A program made the position numbers and the translations under genes. DNA of 64,000 nucleotides from an uncultured Sulfitobacter sp. GTDB lineage: Bacteria; Pseudomonadota; Alphaproteobacteria; Rhodobacterales; Rhodobacteraceae. Location: the NCBI GenBank assembly GCA_947501805.1, contig CANMXJ010000010.1, positions 99,322 through 163,321 on the forward strand, given 5' to 3'. Shown in pieces: positions 54,810-63,726 of this stretch. Every line of letters begins with the position of its first letter. The stretch's first letter is position 1. The notes under the pieces are model-generated. The model had not been told where the DNA came from, did no database searches, and saw nothing but the letters and a program-made list of their open reading frames with translations.

Positions 54810-56359
54810 TTGCGCCCGCCCTGCACAATGCGGTCCAGGATCATCGCGCAGAACAGGATGGCAAAACCCGCCAGTATCCCCTGCCCCACATTGGCGTATT
54901 GCAGGGCCTCCAAGACGTCCTCGCCCAGCCCCTTGGCCCCGATCAACGAGGCGACCACAACCATCGCCAGCGACAGCATAATGGTCTGGTTGATGCCTGC
55001 ACGAATGGATGGCCCAGCCAGCGGCAAATCAACCTTGGTCAGCAGATACCATTTGTTCGCGCCAAAACTGATCGCCGCCTCGCGGACGCTTTCCGGCACG
55101 CCGCGCAGGCCCAGCACGGTCAGGCGTACCACGGGTGTGCCACCAAAAATCATTGTTGTCACAACAGCCGCAGGTTTGCCGGTGCCAAAAAACGCGATGA
55201 CAGGGATCATGAACACAAACGCGGGCATGGTCTGCATGAAATCCATGATTGGCTGAATTGCCTTGTAAAAACGAGGGCGCCGCGCGGCAAACATGCCCAG
55301 TGGAATGCCGATGAGGATCGACAGGCAGGCAGCTGTGCCAAGAAGGGCCAGCGTGGTCATGGCTTTTTCCCAAAACCCAAGCAGCCCCATGTACGCGAGA
55401 AAAGCACCGGAATAGATCGACATGCGCACCCCGGCGGTCAGCCATGTCAGCAGAACAATCAGGGCAGCAATCACAATCCAGGGGGTGCTGACAAACACGA
55501 TTTCCAGCGCATCCAGTACCAGCCGGATGCAATAGGTAATGGCGTCAAAAAGGACCTCTCCGTTCAGAACCGCCCAGTTAAAGAACGCCTCAACCCGGTC
55601 AATACTGCCAAGGCGAATGCCAGGATCGGTCGGAAAATCGGAAAGCAGCGTAAACCTGCCCGGAAACGAATAATGCATCATCGCGGCAAAAGCGATCAAA
55701 GCCATGAAAACTGCACTGAAAACGATATGTCCCACCGGCAGGCCGGACCGTACGCTGCGGTCGCTCATCCAGTCGGAGAAACGGGCTTCTAACGCAGAAT
55801 TGGCCACAACCGCTTGCACAGCTTTTGCAAGGATCAAAAGGATAATTCCGGTAATGGCAACCGTAGGACCGGTAGCGGCAAGCGCGTCTGCCTCTGCACG
55901 GATGCCGCCAATATTGGCCTCAAGGCTTTCAACTGTCCGCTGAAAGGCCTCAACGCGATCCGAGTTATTCTCGATCGCTGCGGCCAATTGTTTGCGGCGC
56001 AGTTCCAGCGTGCCCTCAATTGACGCGATACGTGCCATCGCCTCGGCACCAAGATCGCCAAAAAGACCGCGCGCGATTTGCACGAGGGCAAGCGTTTCGA
56101 TGATCAGGAATGGCAAGGCCCAGTTCCAAAGACCGCGTGCGCCAAACCAGATGGGGCCAAAAAGCCCCGCAAGGATGTTCAGTGTGGGCGTAAAGGAAGA
56201 AGATGCGCCGATCTTGTCGAACATCCGAATGTAGTATTCCGGATTGGTGCGCACAAAGGTTCGGATGTCATCGCGCCGCTCCTTGGCATAGGCCAGTGCG
56301 GCTTCGCTTTCGGTGTCCTCAAGGGGGTTTACGCCAAGATCTTGTGCTACATCGCTCAT
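54806..56359 (-). CDS. proW: Glycine-betaine-type ABC permease (ProW) with unusual N-terminal half
   Basis: A 517-residue permease. The C-terminal 240 residues are the ProW/OpuAB permease (EAA loop ESVREAAISFGANKWYLLTKVDLP). Ahead of it are about 260 extra residues: a segment resembling DUF2628 (NILAGLFGPIWFGARGLWNW), membrane helices, and a coiled-coil run of heptads (residues ~115-160, with ELRRKQLAAAI). Normal ProW is about 350 residues or less. It overlaps the proV gene by ATGA. Confidence 0.9.
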   Translation of the reverse strand: MSDVAQDLGVNPLEDTESEAALAYAKERRDDIRTFVRTNPEYYIRMFDKIGASSSFTPTLNILAGLFGPIWFGARGLWNWALPFLIIETLALVQIARGLFGDLGAEAMARIASIEGTLELRRKQLAAAIENNSDRVEAFQRTVESLEANIGGIRAEADALAATGPTVAITGIILLILAKAVQAVVANSALEARFSDWMSDRSVRSGLPVGHIVFSAVFMALIAFAAMMHYSFPGRFTLLSDFPTDPGIRLGSIDRVEAFFNWAVLNGEVLFDAITYCIRLVLDALEIVFVSTPWIVIAALIVLLTWLTAGVRMSIYSGAFLAYMGLLGFWEKAMTTLALLGTAACLSILIGIPLGMFAARRPRFYKAIQPIMDFMQTMPAFVFMIPVIAFFGTGKPAAVVTTMIFGGTPVVRLTVLGLRGVPESVREAAISFGANKWYLLTKVDLPLAGPSIRAGINQTIMLSLAMVVVASLIGAKGLGEDVLEALQYANVGQGILAGFAILFCAMILDRIVQGGRK

Positions 56360-57411
56360 GACACTTCGGTTCCTTCAATCACTGTACGCAACAGGTCAGC
56401 GCGGGTAATGACGCCTGCATCCTTGCCCTCAGCATGAACCATGATCGGGTTGTCGTTATTGATCGCCAAGGTAATCAGCGTGCTCAGGGTTTCACCTGCA
56501 TCCACACGCGGTGCATCAGCAGCAATAGGTCCATGGGCTTTGATGTATGCTGCAACAGGCTGCATGACCGCATGGGCGTGAACCACTTTGAGACGTGAGA
56601 TACCCGCCACAAAGTCGGCAACATAATCATCTGCCGGGGCCATCACGATATCCTCGGCAGTGCCCATCTGCACCAACTTGCCGTCCCGCATGATCGCGAT
56701 CCGGTCCCCGATACGCACCGCTTCATCCAGATCATGGGTGATAAAGATCGTGGTCTTTTTCAGTATCTTGCTGAGCCGGATGAATTCATCCTGCAACTGG
56801 CGACGGATCAACGGATCAAGCGCCGAAAACGGTTCATCCATTAACAAAACATCGGGGTTTGCAGCAAGGGCACGGGCCAGACCGACCCGCTGTTGCATGC
56901 CACCTGATAACTCGTGGGCGAACTTGGCCCCCCATGCGCCCAATTCCACGATATCAAGAATAGCGGCAGCCTGACGCATCCGTTCGTTTTTGGGAACTTT
57001 GCGGATTTCCAGTGGCATCGCCACATTGTCCAGTACAGAGCGGTGCGGCATCAGTGCGAAGTTCTGAAACACCATACCGATCTTCTGGTTGCGGAAAGTC
57101 TGCAGTTCACGTGGGCCCAGCGCCATCACGTCTGTCCCTTCGATTTCAATCTTGCCTGCGGTGGGCTCCAACAGGCGGTTGAAATGGCGGACCAGTGTGG
57201 ATTTTCCACTGCCCGACAGCCCCATAATGCAAAAGATCTCGCCGCGATTGACCGACAGGCTGACATCGGCAACACCTATAACGGTGTTAAATTCCGCGAG
57301 TACTTCAGACTTGCTGAGCCCGCGTTCACGAACAGCTTCCAGCGCCTCTTTGCTCCGGCTGCCGAAAATCTTCCAGACATTGGAGATTTCGACGACAGTA
57401 TCATTGTCCAT
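56356..57411 (-). CDS. proV: Glycine-betaine-type ABC ATPase (ProV) with CBS region
   Basis: A 351-residue ATPase. It has Walker A GLSGSGKST, signature LSGGMQQRVGLARAL and Walker B LLMDEPFSALDP. The last 80 residues have a CBS-like stretch, only one module rather than the pair of ProV. Intact catalytic motifs. A 97-bp gap with a perfect hairpin separates it from proX. Confidence 0.92.
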   Translation of the reverse strand: MDNDTVVEISNVWKIFGSRSKEALEAVRERGLSKSEVLAEFNTVIGVADVSLSVNRGEIFCIMGLSGSGKSTLVRHFNRLLEPTAGKIEIEGTDVMALGPRELQTFRNQKIGMVFQNFALMPHRSVLDNVAMPLEIRKVPKNERMRQAAAILDIVELGAWGAKFAHELSGGMQQRVGLARALAANPDVLLMDEPFSALDPLIRRQLQDEFIRLSKILKKTTIFITHDLDEAVRIGDRIAIMRDGKLVQMGTAEDIVMAPADDYVADFVAGISRLKVVHAHAVMQPVAAYIKAHGPIAADAPRVDAGETLSTLITLAINNDNPIMVHAEGKDAGVITRADLLRTVIEGTEVS

Positions 57412-57460
57412 GATGCGTCTCTCTTGCTGAAAATTTGAGAAGTCTTGAGGGGTGACGGTG

Positions 57461-57484
57461 TGGCACCGGATACCTCCGGTGCCA
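57461..57484. other. Perfect hairpin between proX and proV
   Basis: TGGCACCGG and CCGGTGCCA form a 9-bp perfect stem with a 6-base loop, in the gap between binding-protein and ATPase genes. No T-run follows on the minus strand, so this is more likely an mRNA-stabilising or processing hairpin than a terminator. Confidence 0.65.
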
Positions 57485-57508
57485 TCAATGCGTCAAAACA
57501 AGCAGAGC

Positions 57509-58474
57509 CTAGAGACCCAACATCGCATCAACACGCTCGGAATTCGCCGCAATCCATTCTCTGGCAGCATCCGCCGGATCTTTTCCGTTGGCGCTGATCT
57601 CAAACGCCAGGCCGGACACGTCGTCCGCAGTCAGCGCAAAGTTGGCAAAAAATTCAGCAATTGCCGGAGACCGCTCTTCCAATGAGTTGGACCATGCAAT
57701 TTGCACGTCTTTCAGCGCGTCTTTTGTCGCAACCGATGATTTCTCGTACCAGTCTGCATCATCCGAGGGCTGGATCATGGCGTATTTTGCCGGATCAAAT
57801 GTTGGCTCAGTCAACATTTTCACGTCAAACATGAACCATACAGCATGGGGTTTGTAGCAATAGAAAGCGTACCCTTCGCCCTTGGCGATGCTGTCCTTGA
57901 TACGCGCGGTCTTGACCGATTCCTCTGCCCGGATCGGTTCAATGAAGTCGAGCAACCCATAGTCGCGCGTCTTGACCTCGTTTACATTGGCAGAAGCCCA
58001 ACCGGGTGCGCCAATCCACATCTCACCTTTGCCGTTGCCATCACTGTCCATCAGGGCGGCCACATCGGGGCGGCCAAGATCAGCAATATCGGTGATATCG
58101 TTGGCCTCGCCAAAGTCCTTGGTCACACAGAAACCCTGATTGCCCTCATACGGGTTGGAGGACAGCGTGACCGTACCCGCCTCTTTGACATATTTATCGG
58201 TAAAGCTTTGCTGGTTGGGCAGCCAGACGTCGGGATGTACGTCAATGTCACCTTTGCCCTGATCCATCGCCTGAAAAATCGTGGCGTTGTTGCCCGGCAC
58301 ATATTCGACTTTGCCACCGATACGCGAGGTGACGATTTCGCCCAAGACATGGCCGATTGCCTGTGCGCCAGTCCAGGATGGCAGGCCGATCTTGACCTGC
58401 TCGGACGCCAAAACAGGCAGTGCCAAAAAGCTGACTGCCGCCGCAAGGCCAAGTGTGTTCCATTTCGTTTTCAT
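57509..58474 (-). CDS. proX: Glycine-betaine/quaternary-amine binding protein (ProX type)
   Basis: A 321-residue periplasmic protein of the OpuAC family with a Sec signal (MKTKWNTLG, hydrophobic core, cleavage after LAS). The start at 58474 has GGGGAGA nine bases upstream. Segments IGLPSWTGAQAIGHVLGEI and DVHPDVWLPN carry Trp residues of the aromatic cage typical for quaternary amines. The first gene of a proX-V-W-hydrolase operon, with a LysR gene divergent. Confidence 0.9.
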   Translation of the reverse strand: MKTKWNTLGLAAAVSFLALPVLASEQVKIGLPSWTGAQAIGHVLGEIVTSRIGGKVEYVPGNNATIFQAMDQGKGDIDVHPDVWLPNQQSFTDKYVKEAGTVTLSSNPYEGNQGFCVTKDFGEANDITDIADLGRPDVAALMDSDGNGKGEMWIGAPGWASANVNEVKTRDYGLLDFIEPIRAEESVKTARIKDSIAKGEGYAFYCYKPHAVWFMFDVKMLTEPTFDPAKYAMIQPSDDADWYEKSSVATKDALKDVQIAWSNSLEERSPAIAEFFANFALTADDVSGLAFEISANGKDPADAAREWIAANSERVDAMLGL

Positions 58475-58667
58475 TTCAGTCTCCCCAGTTGGTTCGCGCC
58501 ATGTTTTTGGCGTCAATTAGGTGTTTGGCTCGGTGTCGCTGCTGTTGCGTCAAATGCGCCGCAAGCGCGGTGCCACTCCCTCTGGCACCGGTTGACGGAC
58601 AGATCGCCAATCACTGAATTCAGACTAGTGCACCAAATTCACGCAGCGCAAATTCTAACATTTCATT

Positions 58668-58692
58668 AAACTATTCGCGTTTTGCATAGTTT
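58668..58692. promoter_or_regulatory. Putative LysR operator (AAACTAT-N11-ATAGTTT)
   Basis: A perfect 7-bp dyad with the LysR T-N11-A pattern lies in the divergent gap between proX and the LysR gene at 58739, 47 bp before the latter's start codon. It is the clearest of the LysR-type sites in the window. Confidence 0.6.
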
Positions 58693-58738
58693 TGTTTAAC
58701 CTTAGGGAAACTACCCAACGATTAGACGGGAAAAGCCT

Positions 58739-59623
58739 TTGGACCTGAACTGGCTGCGCGATTTTGAGTGCCTTGCACGGACCCTGAATTTCACCCGAGC
58801 TGCGACAGAGCGTAACATCACGCAATCCGCTTTTAGCAGGCGGATCAAAGCCTTGGAAAGTTGGGTGGGCGCACCTCTGGTCAACCGCGCGCAATATCCG
58901 GTGCAACTGACGGAGGCCGGAACGCAATTTCTGCCCGTGGCCCTCGGGGCGATTTCACAACTAACGGAATCGCGCCAGGTGATCCGCGATGCTGACAGGG
59001 GGGGCCGCCGTTTCTTGCGCTTTTCTGCACTTCACACGATCTCGGTGAACTTTTTGGCCCGCCGAATTGATGAGTTGCAAGAGCAAATCCCCGACCTGCA
59101 CACACGAGTGGTGTCGGATTCTCTAAGCACCTGTTGCGAATTGCTGGTCGAAAGCGCAGTGGACATCATGTTGTGTTACTATCATCAGTCGGTGTCGCCC
59201 CGCATTGACGAGACCGCCTTTGCGCGTAAGGATTTACTGACGGACCACCTGATCCCTGTTGCTGCGTCGGGTGTCACCCGTGCGCACGGGTGGGATCTGT
59301 CCGACAGGTCGGGCCACGCAATTCCCTACCTCGCGTATGAGCCGTCAACCTTTCTTGGCATGGTCGTGGCCAGCACTCTTGACGATAAACCACTGCACGC
59401 AGAAACGATCTATGTCGACGGGCTGGTCGAGACAATCAAGCGCAGGGTCTTGAGAGGCAGCGGCTTTGCATGGATGCCGCAAACGGCTGTGTCTACCGAG
59501 TTGGCCGATGGTTCACTGGTGCAAATCGCAGACGACACATGGACAGCACAGTTAACCATTGCCGCCCTTGCTAATCCCGCGATTTTTGATCCGGTTGCCC
59601 AAGATGTCTGGGAGAAACTGTAA
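58739..59623 (+). CDS. LysR-family regulator of the proXVW operon
   Basis: A 294-residue LysR regulator with helix-turn-helix at NWLRDFECLARTLNFTRAA (residues 4-22) and an effector domain. The start is TTG. It is divergent from proX, with a strong dyad in between, so it probably regulates the importer. It ends two bases from the convergent racemase-fold gene. Confidence 0.9.
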   Translation: MDLNWLRDFECLARTLNFTRAATERNITQSAFSRRIKALESWVGAPLVNRAQYPVQLTEAGTQFLPVALGAISQLTESRQVIRDADRGGRRFLRFSALHTISVNFLARRIDELQEQIPDLHTRVVSDSLSTCCELLVESAVDIMLCYYHQSVSPRIDETAFARKDLLTDHLIPVAASGVTRAHGWDLSDRSGHAIPYLAYEPSTFLGMVVASTLDDKPLHAETIYVDGLVETIKRRVLRGSGFAWMPQTAVSTELADGSLVQIADDTWTAQLTIAALANPAIFDPVAQDVWEKL

Positions 59624-59625
59624 GC

Positions 59626-60330
59626 TTAGTCTTGTCCGGCCATTGCGAATGCGACTATCGCTTGGGCCAGCAAATCGACTGTATCTACCGAGTTTGCGAC
59701 CCCGGCTATACTATCAGCAATCAGTGAAAATTCGGAACAGGCGATAAGTTGCAAGCCTGCACCGGCGGCGGCCAGTTCAGTCGCGGCTTCCACTAGGGTT
59801 GTGCGTGCGGGTGGAACTGGCCCCTCCGCCTTGATCCGCTTGATCGCGCCGAGCATCGCCGCGTCACGATCCGGCCAGATCACTGAAATATTATGCACAC
59901 TTAAGGCGCGCTCAAACAATCCGGTCCGGCGCACGGCAGGCGAGGCAAGCACACCGACACAGCCACCGGTTCCAACTGAACGCAGGACGTGATCTGCGGC
60001 GAGATCAATCATGTTCAGGAAAGGAATATTCACCGCACCGGTAATTGCGCCAGCGTAATGGTGCGCCGTGTTGCACGGCATGGCAAGCGCGGCACACCCC
60101 GCCTGCTGTAACCGTTTCGCCATCATGGCGAGGCACGGGCCGGGGTCCGCTCCTGTGCCCTCAATCAAATGTGCAATACGTGACGGCACTTGGGGATTCA
60201 TGTCGATCATCAGCGGAATGTGGTCACTGTCGTCGAGCGCGGGGACCGCCTCCATCACCTTGCGTTGCAGCAAAATGGTCGCTTCGGGCCCCATCCCGGC
60301 GAGTATGCCAATGGGTCGGGGCCCGCGCAT
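59626..60330 (-). CDS. Aspartate/glutamate-racemase-fold protein
   Basis: A 234-residue Asp/Glu/hydantoin racemase-fold enzyme. The two catalytic cysteines are C86 (MPCNTAHH) and C198 (IACSEFSL), as needed for cofactor-independent racemisation. It starts three bases after cuyA stops, in the same direction. A role in inverting cysteate or a related amino acid before or after the lyase is a possibility; the usual annotation would be aspartate racemase. Confidence 0.88.
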   Translation of the reverse strand: MRGPRPIGILAGMGPEATILLQRKVMEAVPALDDSDHIPLMIDMNPQVPSRIAHLIEGTGADPGPCLAMMAKRLQQAGCAALAMPCNTAHHYAGAITGAVNIPFLNMIDLAADHVLRSVGTGGCVGVLASPAVRRTGLFERALSVHNISVIWPDRDAAMLGAIKRIKAEGPVPPARTTLVEAATELAAAGAGLQLIACSEFSLIADSIAGVANSVDTVDLLAQAIVAFAMAGQD

Positions 60331-60333
60331 GTC

Positions 60334-61347
60334 CTAGACGTTGACCCAACGGGCGCTGTGATCAAAGGCAAAGTCATACCCCGCCAACGCCGCAGCACCG
60401 CCGGTGTGCAGAAAGACGACACGTTCGTCTTTGAATTTACCCTTACGCGCAAGATCAATCAAACCAGCCGCGCCTTTGGCGGAGTAGCATGGATCAAGCA
60501 AAATGCCTTCCAACTCGGCAAACATCTTGATCGCCTCAATGCCGCTTTCTGTCGGAATGCCATAGCCTTCACCTACATAATCGGTGTTCGCCATCACGTC
60601 TTCGCGTTTGACAACGCCAGGGCATCCCAGCTTTTCCGCTGTTTTACAGGCAAGATCATAGACCATCTGCTCTTGCTTGGGCTGCGGGGCGCGGGTGCCG
60701 ATGCCCAACACGGGGATTTGTGCGTTCATCGCGCACATGCCGGTGACCAGACCCGCTTGCGTGCCGGATGAACCAGTGGCGTGGGTCAAACGGTCGATCT
60801 TCATGCCCATCTTGTTGGCTTGCTCGACCAGTTCGAACGCCGCATTCACATAGCCAAGCGCACCTGTCGGGTTGGACCCGCCACCGGGAATGACATAGAC
60901 ATTGTGGCCGTTGGCGCGCATCTTTTCTGCGGCCTTTTCCATTTCGCCGGGCATATCGTGGCCCGCTGGAAACTTCTCGGTTGTGGCACCATGCAGATGG
61001 TCCAGCAGGACGTTGCCGTTAGTGTTGTAGTTGCCATCCTGATACCCGGTGCGGTCTTCCAGCAGGATATGGCACTTAAGGCCCATCTTGGCAGCAAAGG
61101 CAGCAGTCTGACGACCGTGATTGGTTTGTGTCGCACCTTGGGTCATCACCATATCGGCTCCCTGCTCCACTGCTTCAGCCATCAGGAACTCCAGCTTGCG
61201 GGTCTTGTTTCCGCCTGTGGACATGCCGGTGCAATCATCACGTTTGATCCATAGCTCCACACCCAGTTCTTTGGACAACCTCTCCATCGGTTCCAGCGGG
61301 GTGGACAGGTGGGCAAGGTGGACGCGCGGAAAGCGGGCGAGGTGCAT
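60334..61347 (-). CDS. cuyA: L-cysteate sulfo-lyase CuyA (D-cysteine desulfhydrase family)
   Basis: A 337-residue PLP enzyme of the ACC-deaminase/D-cysteine desulfhydrase family. The PLP lysine is K51 in [10 protein letters not shown]. The start MHLARFPR, the [16 protein letters not shown] block and [21 protein letters not shown] match my memory of Roseobacter CuyA, which splits L-cysteate into pyruvate, sulfite and ammonium. AGGAG precedes the ATG. No sulfite exporter CuyZ is next to it. D-cysteine desulfhydrase is the alternative. Confidence 0.8.
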   Translation of the reverse strand: MHLARFPRVHLAHLSTPLEPMERLSKELGVELWIKRDDCTGMSTGGNKTRKLEFLMAEAVEQGADMVMTQGATQTNHGRQTAAFAAKMGLKCHILLEDRTGYQDGNYNTNGNVLLDHLHGATTEKFPAGHDMPGEMEKAAEKMRANGHNVYVIPGGGSNPTGALGYVNAAFELVEQANKMGMKIDRLTHATGSSGTQAGLVTGMCAMNAQIPVLGIGTRAPQPKQEQMVYDLACKTAEKLGCPGVVKREDVMANTDYVGEGYGIPTESGIEAIKMFAELEGILLDPCYSAKGAAGLIDLARKGKFKDERVVFLHTGGAAALAGYDFAFDHSARWVNV

Positions 61348-61424
61348 GGTGAGTCTCCTATATGTGTTTAGCGCAACTTATACCGAGGATGCCCCTGTTC
61401 CTAATGCGAATACTGCGCCATAAA

Positions 61425-61439
61425 TTGCAAAAACCGCAA
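61425..61439. promoter_or_regulatory. Putative LysR operator (TTGC-N7-GCAA)
   Basis: TTGCAAAAACCGCAA is a 15-bp dyad that obeys the LysR T-N11-A rule and lies between cuyA and the divergent LysR gene, 28 bp before the latter's start. Confidence 0.5.
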
Positions 61440-61466
61440 CTCATGGTCTCAAAAGGATAGCCAACG

Positions 61467-62363
61467 ATGCGACTGGACTGGATTGACGACATTCTGGCAG
61501 TGCTTGACTGTGGTTCCCTCGCCCAAGCGGCGCAAAAGCGGATGTTGACGCAATCTGCCTTTACGCGAAGGGTGCGGACCATAGAGGACAGCATTGGAAC
61601 AACGCTTTTTGATCGTCGGCGCAAACCGGTTTCGCTGATGCCCGGCGTACAAACACTGGAGCCCGAGTTGCGCGAGATCAGTGCCCGCCTGCACAGGCTG
61701 CGCCACGCGTTGAAAACTGCAAACAGCACCTCTGGCAAATCCCTGACATTTGTGTGCCAACACGCCCTGACCAGCACGATGTCGCCGCAGGTCGTGCGCG
61801 CAGTCACACAAAATGGCGAAACCTCGGTGCGGGTGCGTTCTGGCAATCAGGACGAATGCTTGATGCAATTGCTCTCCAAGGAGGTTGATCTTGCAATCAT
61901 GTATGCCCTTCCTGACGATACCGCTTCGGATATCAGCAACGCTTTCGAAACCGTCAGCCTTGGGGATGATCTGCTCATTCCGGTGTGCGCACCGCGTCTG
62001 CGCGCGGATGCTTCTGGGGCAGCAGTCCCGATCATCTCCTACCCTGCTGACGTCTTTTTGGGACAAGTAATGACGCGCATGATATTCCCCCGTTTGCCAC
62101 ATGGCGTCACCAGTATTCCCATTGCCGAAACCGCCCTGACACTGGCCATGTTGCAGCTTGCCGTCAGTGAAATCGGGATCGCATGGTTGCCTTCATCGCT
62201 GGTCGAAAAGCCTCTTGCCGATGGTGACTTGATCCGCGTTGATGATGCACTGCCAACCCAGACCCTTAACATCAAGATGGTCCGGATGCGGGCCACACAA
62301 ATGGCGCAAAGTGAAACAATCTGGCAAGACCTTGCTCAACGGTTACACATTGCGCCGAGGTAA
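61467..62363 (+). CDS. LysR-family regulator, possible CuyR
   Basis: A 298-residue LysR protein with helix-turn-helix DWIDDILAVLDCGSLAQAA near residues 4-22 and an effector-binding half. GGATAG precedes the ATG. It is divergent from cuyA and is the probable regulator of the cuyA-racemase operon. The name CuyR is an inference from position. Confidence 0.88.
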   Translation: MRLDWIDDILAVLDCGSLAQAAQKRMLTQSAFTRRVRTIEDSIGTTLFDRRRKPVSLMPGVQTLEPELREISARLHRLRHALKTANSTSGKSLTFVCQHALTSTMSPQVVRAVTQNGETSVRVRSGNQDECLMQLLSKEVDLAIMYALPDDTASDISNAFETVSLGDDLLIPVCAPRLRADASGAAVPIISYPADVFLGQVMTRMIFPRLPHGVTSIPIAETALTLAMLQLAVSEIGIAWLPSSLVEKPLADGDLIRVDDALPTQTLNIKMVRMRATQMAQSETIWQDLAQRLHIAPR

Positions 62364-62680
62364 GAGCGGTTTCAACGCATGCCACTTCCGGTCAACTCAT
62401 TAACCCTGCGCCCGTCCCGCGCTGCACCAAATGCATTCAGATTAAAAAATAAATCGCATTTTTTTGAACGTGAGCAACAACTGGGAAGTCTGTCCTTCAA
62501 TACTATAACTGGGCTCTCTTAAGGCGGTCCCAAGGTGTCATTCTACCATCATGAATTCCGTCAGCATCCTGTTTGCATTCTTTATGCCATGGGCTAAATC
62601 CCGATTCTCGCAGTCAGGACGCCCTGCACTGAGAATTCAAATCTCGGCAGCGATGCTTGGTCGAGAGGAAATAAACCCCG
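62364..62680. other. Convergent intergenic region
   Basis: 317 bases between the LysR gene and the response regulator. The only feature is the short hairpin at its right edge (62676-62693). Confidence 0.4.
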
Positions 62681-62693
62681 TCAAGCGGCGGGG
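62676..62693 (-). terminator. Weak hairpin terminator of the response-regulator gene
   Basis: CCCCG and CGGGG form a 5-bp stem with an 8-base loop that overlaps the stop codon, and a T-rich run (TTTATTT) follows on the minus strand. Confidence 0.45.
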
Positions 62694-63424
62694 CGGCGTT
62701 CAAGATCAAGGCCCGATCCACCAAGAGGCGTGTGCAACAAATCTTCAACCGGTTCCAACTTCGACAAACGATAGCCGCGGCTCTGTACCGTTTCGATTAC
62801 GTTCCATGGTGCCCCAGCCGCGACCAGCCGCGCCCGGATATTCGAGATAAACACGTTGATCGACAAAACCTCACAGCCTTCTTCAACGCCGTAAAGCTCT
62901 GCCATGATCACATGTTTGCTGACGGAATAGGGCGAGGCAAGGCAGATGGTTTCGAAGATATTGTATTGTGTGGGTGTCAGCTCAATCCTGAGCGGGCCCC
63001 AATAGGCGCGCCGCTCTTCCATCCGAAGTCGCAAGGGACCGATATTGAGGTTGGGTCCGGAAAACCCGGACCGGCGCACCATAATCGCACGGATGCGTGC
63101 GGCTATTTCCGGCCCCTTCATGCCAGGTGCGATGACATCATCCGCCCCCAAGGCAAAGGCATGGTGCTGGTCCGTTTCACTGGTGTCCGAGTTCAGCACC
63201 AGAATGGTCATATTCCGGTTTTCACGGCGAAGTTTTTTCAGGCAGTCAGCCCAATTCAGATCAGGTAGGTCTGTTTCAAGAATTACGACGGGGCGGCCCA
63301 GCAAATTAAGTGAATCAAAGATCTCGGCTCCGTCACTCGCTGCTGTCACAAGGAAGTCATGTTCTTGCAAATATGCCTGAACCAAGGTCGCGTTCCAGCT
63401 TGTTACACTCATCAAAATCCGCAT
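62681..63424 (-). CDS. CtrA-like response regulator with degenerate receiver
   Basis: A 247-residue OmpR-family protein. The C-terminal winged helix (ELTPTQYNIFE, NVFISNIRARL, VQSRGYRLS) resembles CtrA. The N-terminal receiver fold is kept, but the chemistry is lost: the acidic pair is replaced by VTSW (7-10), the acceptor aspartate is E50 in VVILETDLPD, and the conserved lysine is P100. It cannot be phosphorylated in the normal way. The start at 63424 has GAGGG upstream. No kinase gene is adjacent. Confidence 0.85.
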   Translation of the reverse strand: MRILMSVTSWNATLVQAYLQEHDFLVTAASDGAEIFDSLNLLGRPVVILETDLPDLNWADCLKKLRRENRNMTILVLNSDTSETDQHHAFALGADDVIAPGMKGPEIAARIRAIMVRRSGFSGPNLNIGPLRLRMEERRAYWGPLRIELTPTQYNIFETICLASPYSVSKHVIMAELYGVEEGCEVLSINVFISNIRARLVAAGAPWNVIETVQSRGYRLSKLEPVEDLLHTPLGGSGLDLERRPAA

Positions 63425-63726
63425 TTCGGTCACCCTCTTTTCGAGTGTGGATCCGCGCGCTGGTGAGCCTTTGCAGGTCCACACACATGGCAGTCAATCT
63501 GTTCATATCCGCTTTGGATAAAATGGTGTTACCCGCGACGGTGTGTCTTGCTCAAGGAAATACTGGCGGAAGGGTTAATGACGACCTCACAATCAAGGCA
63601 TCAAAGACTTCGCATATACCCTATTCGCTAATCGGGGCCGACACCGAAAATTTGTGTTTGGTTCAGACCTTGGCCGCCATTTCGCTGTGTGGTGAACGTC
63701 TTGCTTTAACCAGTCTTTGTGGACAA
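63425..63726. other. Region between the response regulator and an IS end
   Basis: 302 bases that should contain the promoter of the response regulator. A plus-strand frame of 80 codons (63487-63729) has no ribosome site or recognisable similarity. Nothing else was seen. Confidence 0.35.

Noticed and set aside
60334..61347. Calling this gene ACC deaminase
   Set aside because: The family is the same, but the N-terminus and the overall motifs match cysteate lyase CuyA better, and no ethylene-related context is present.
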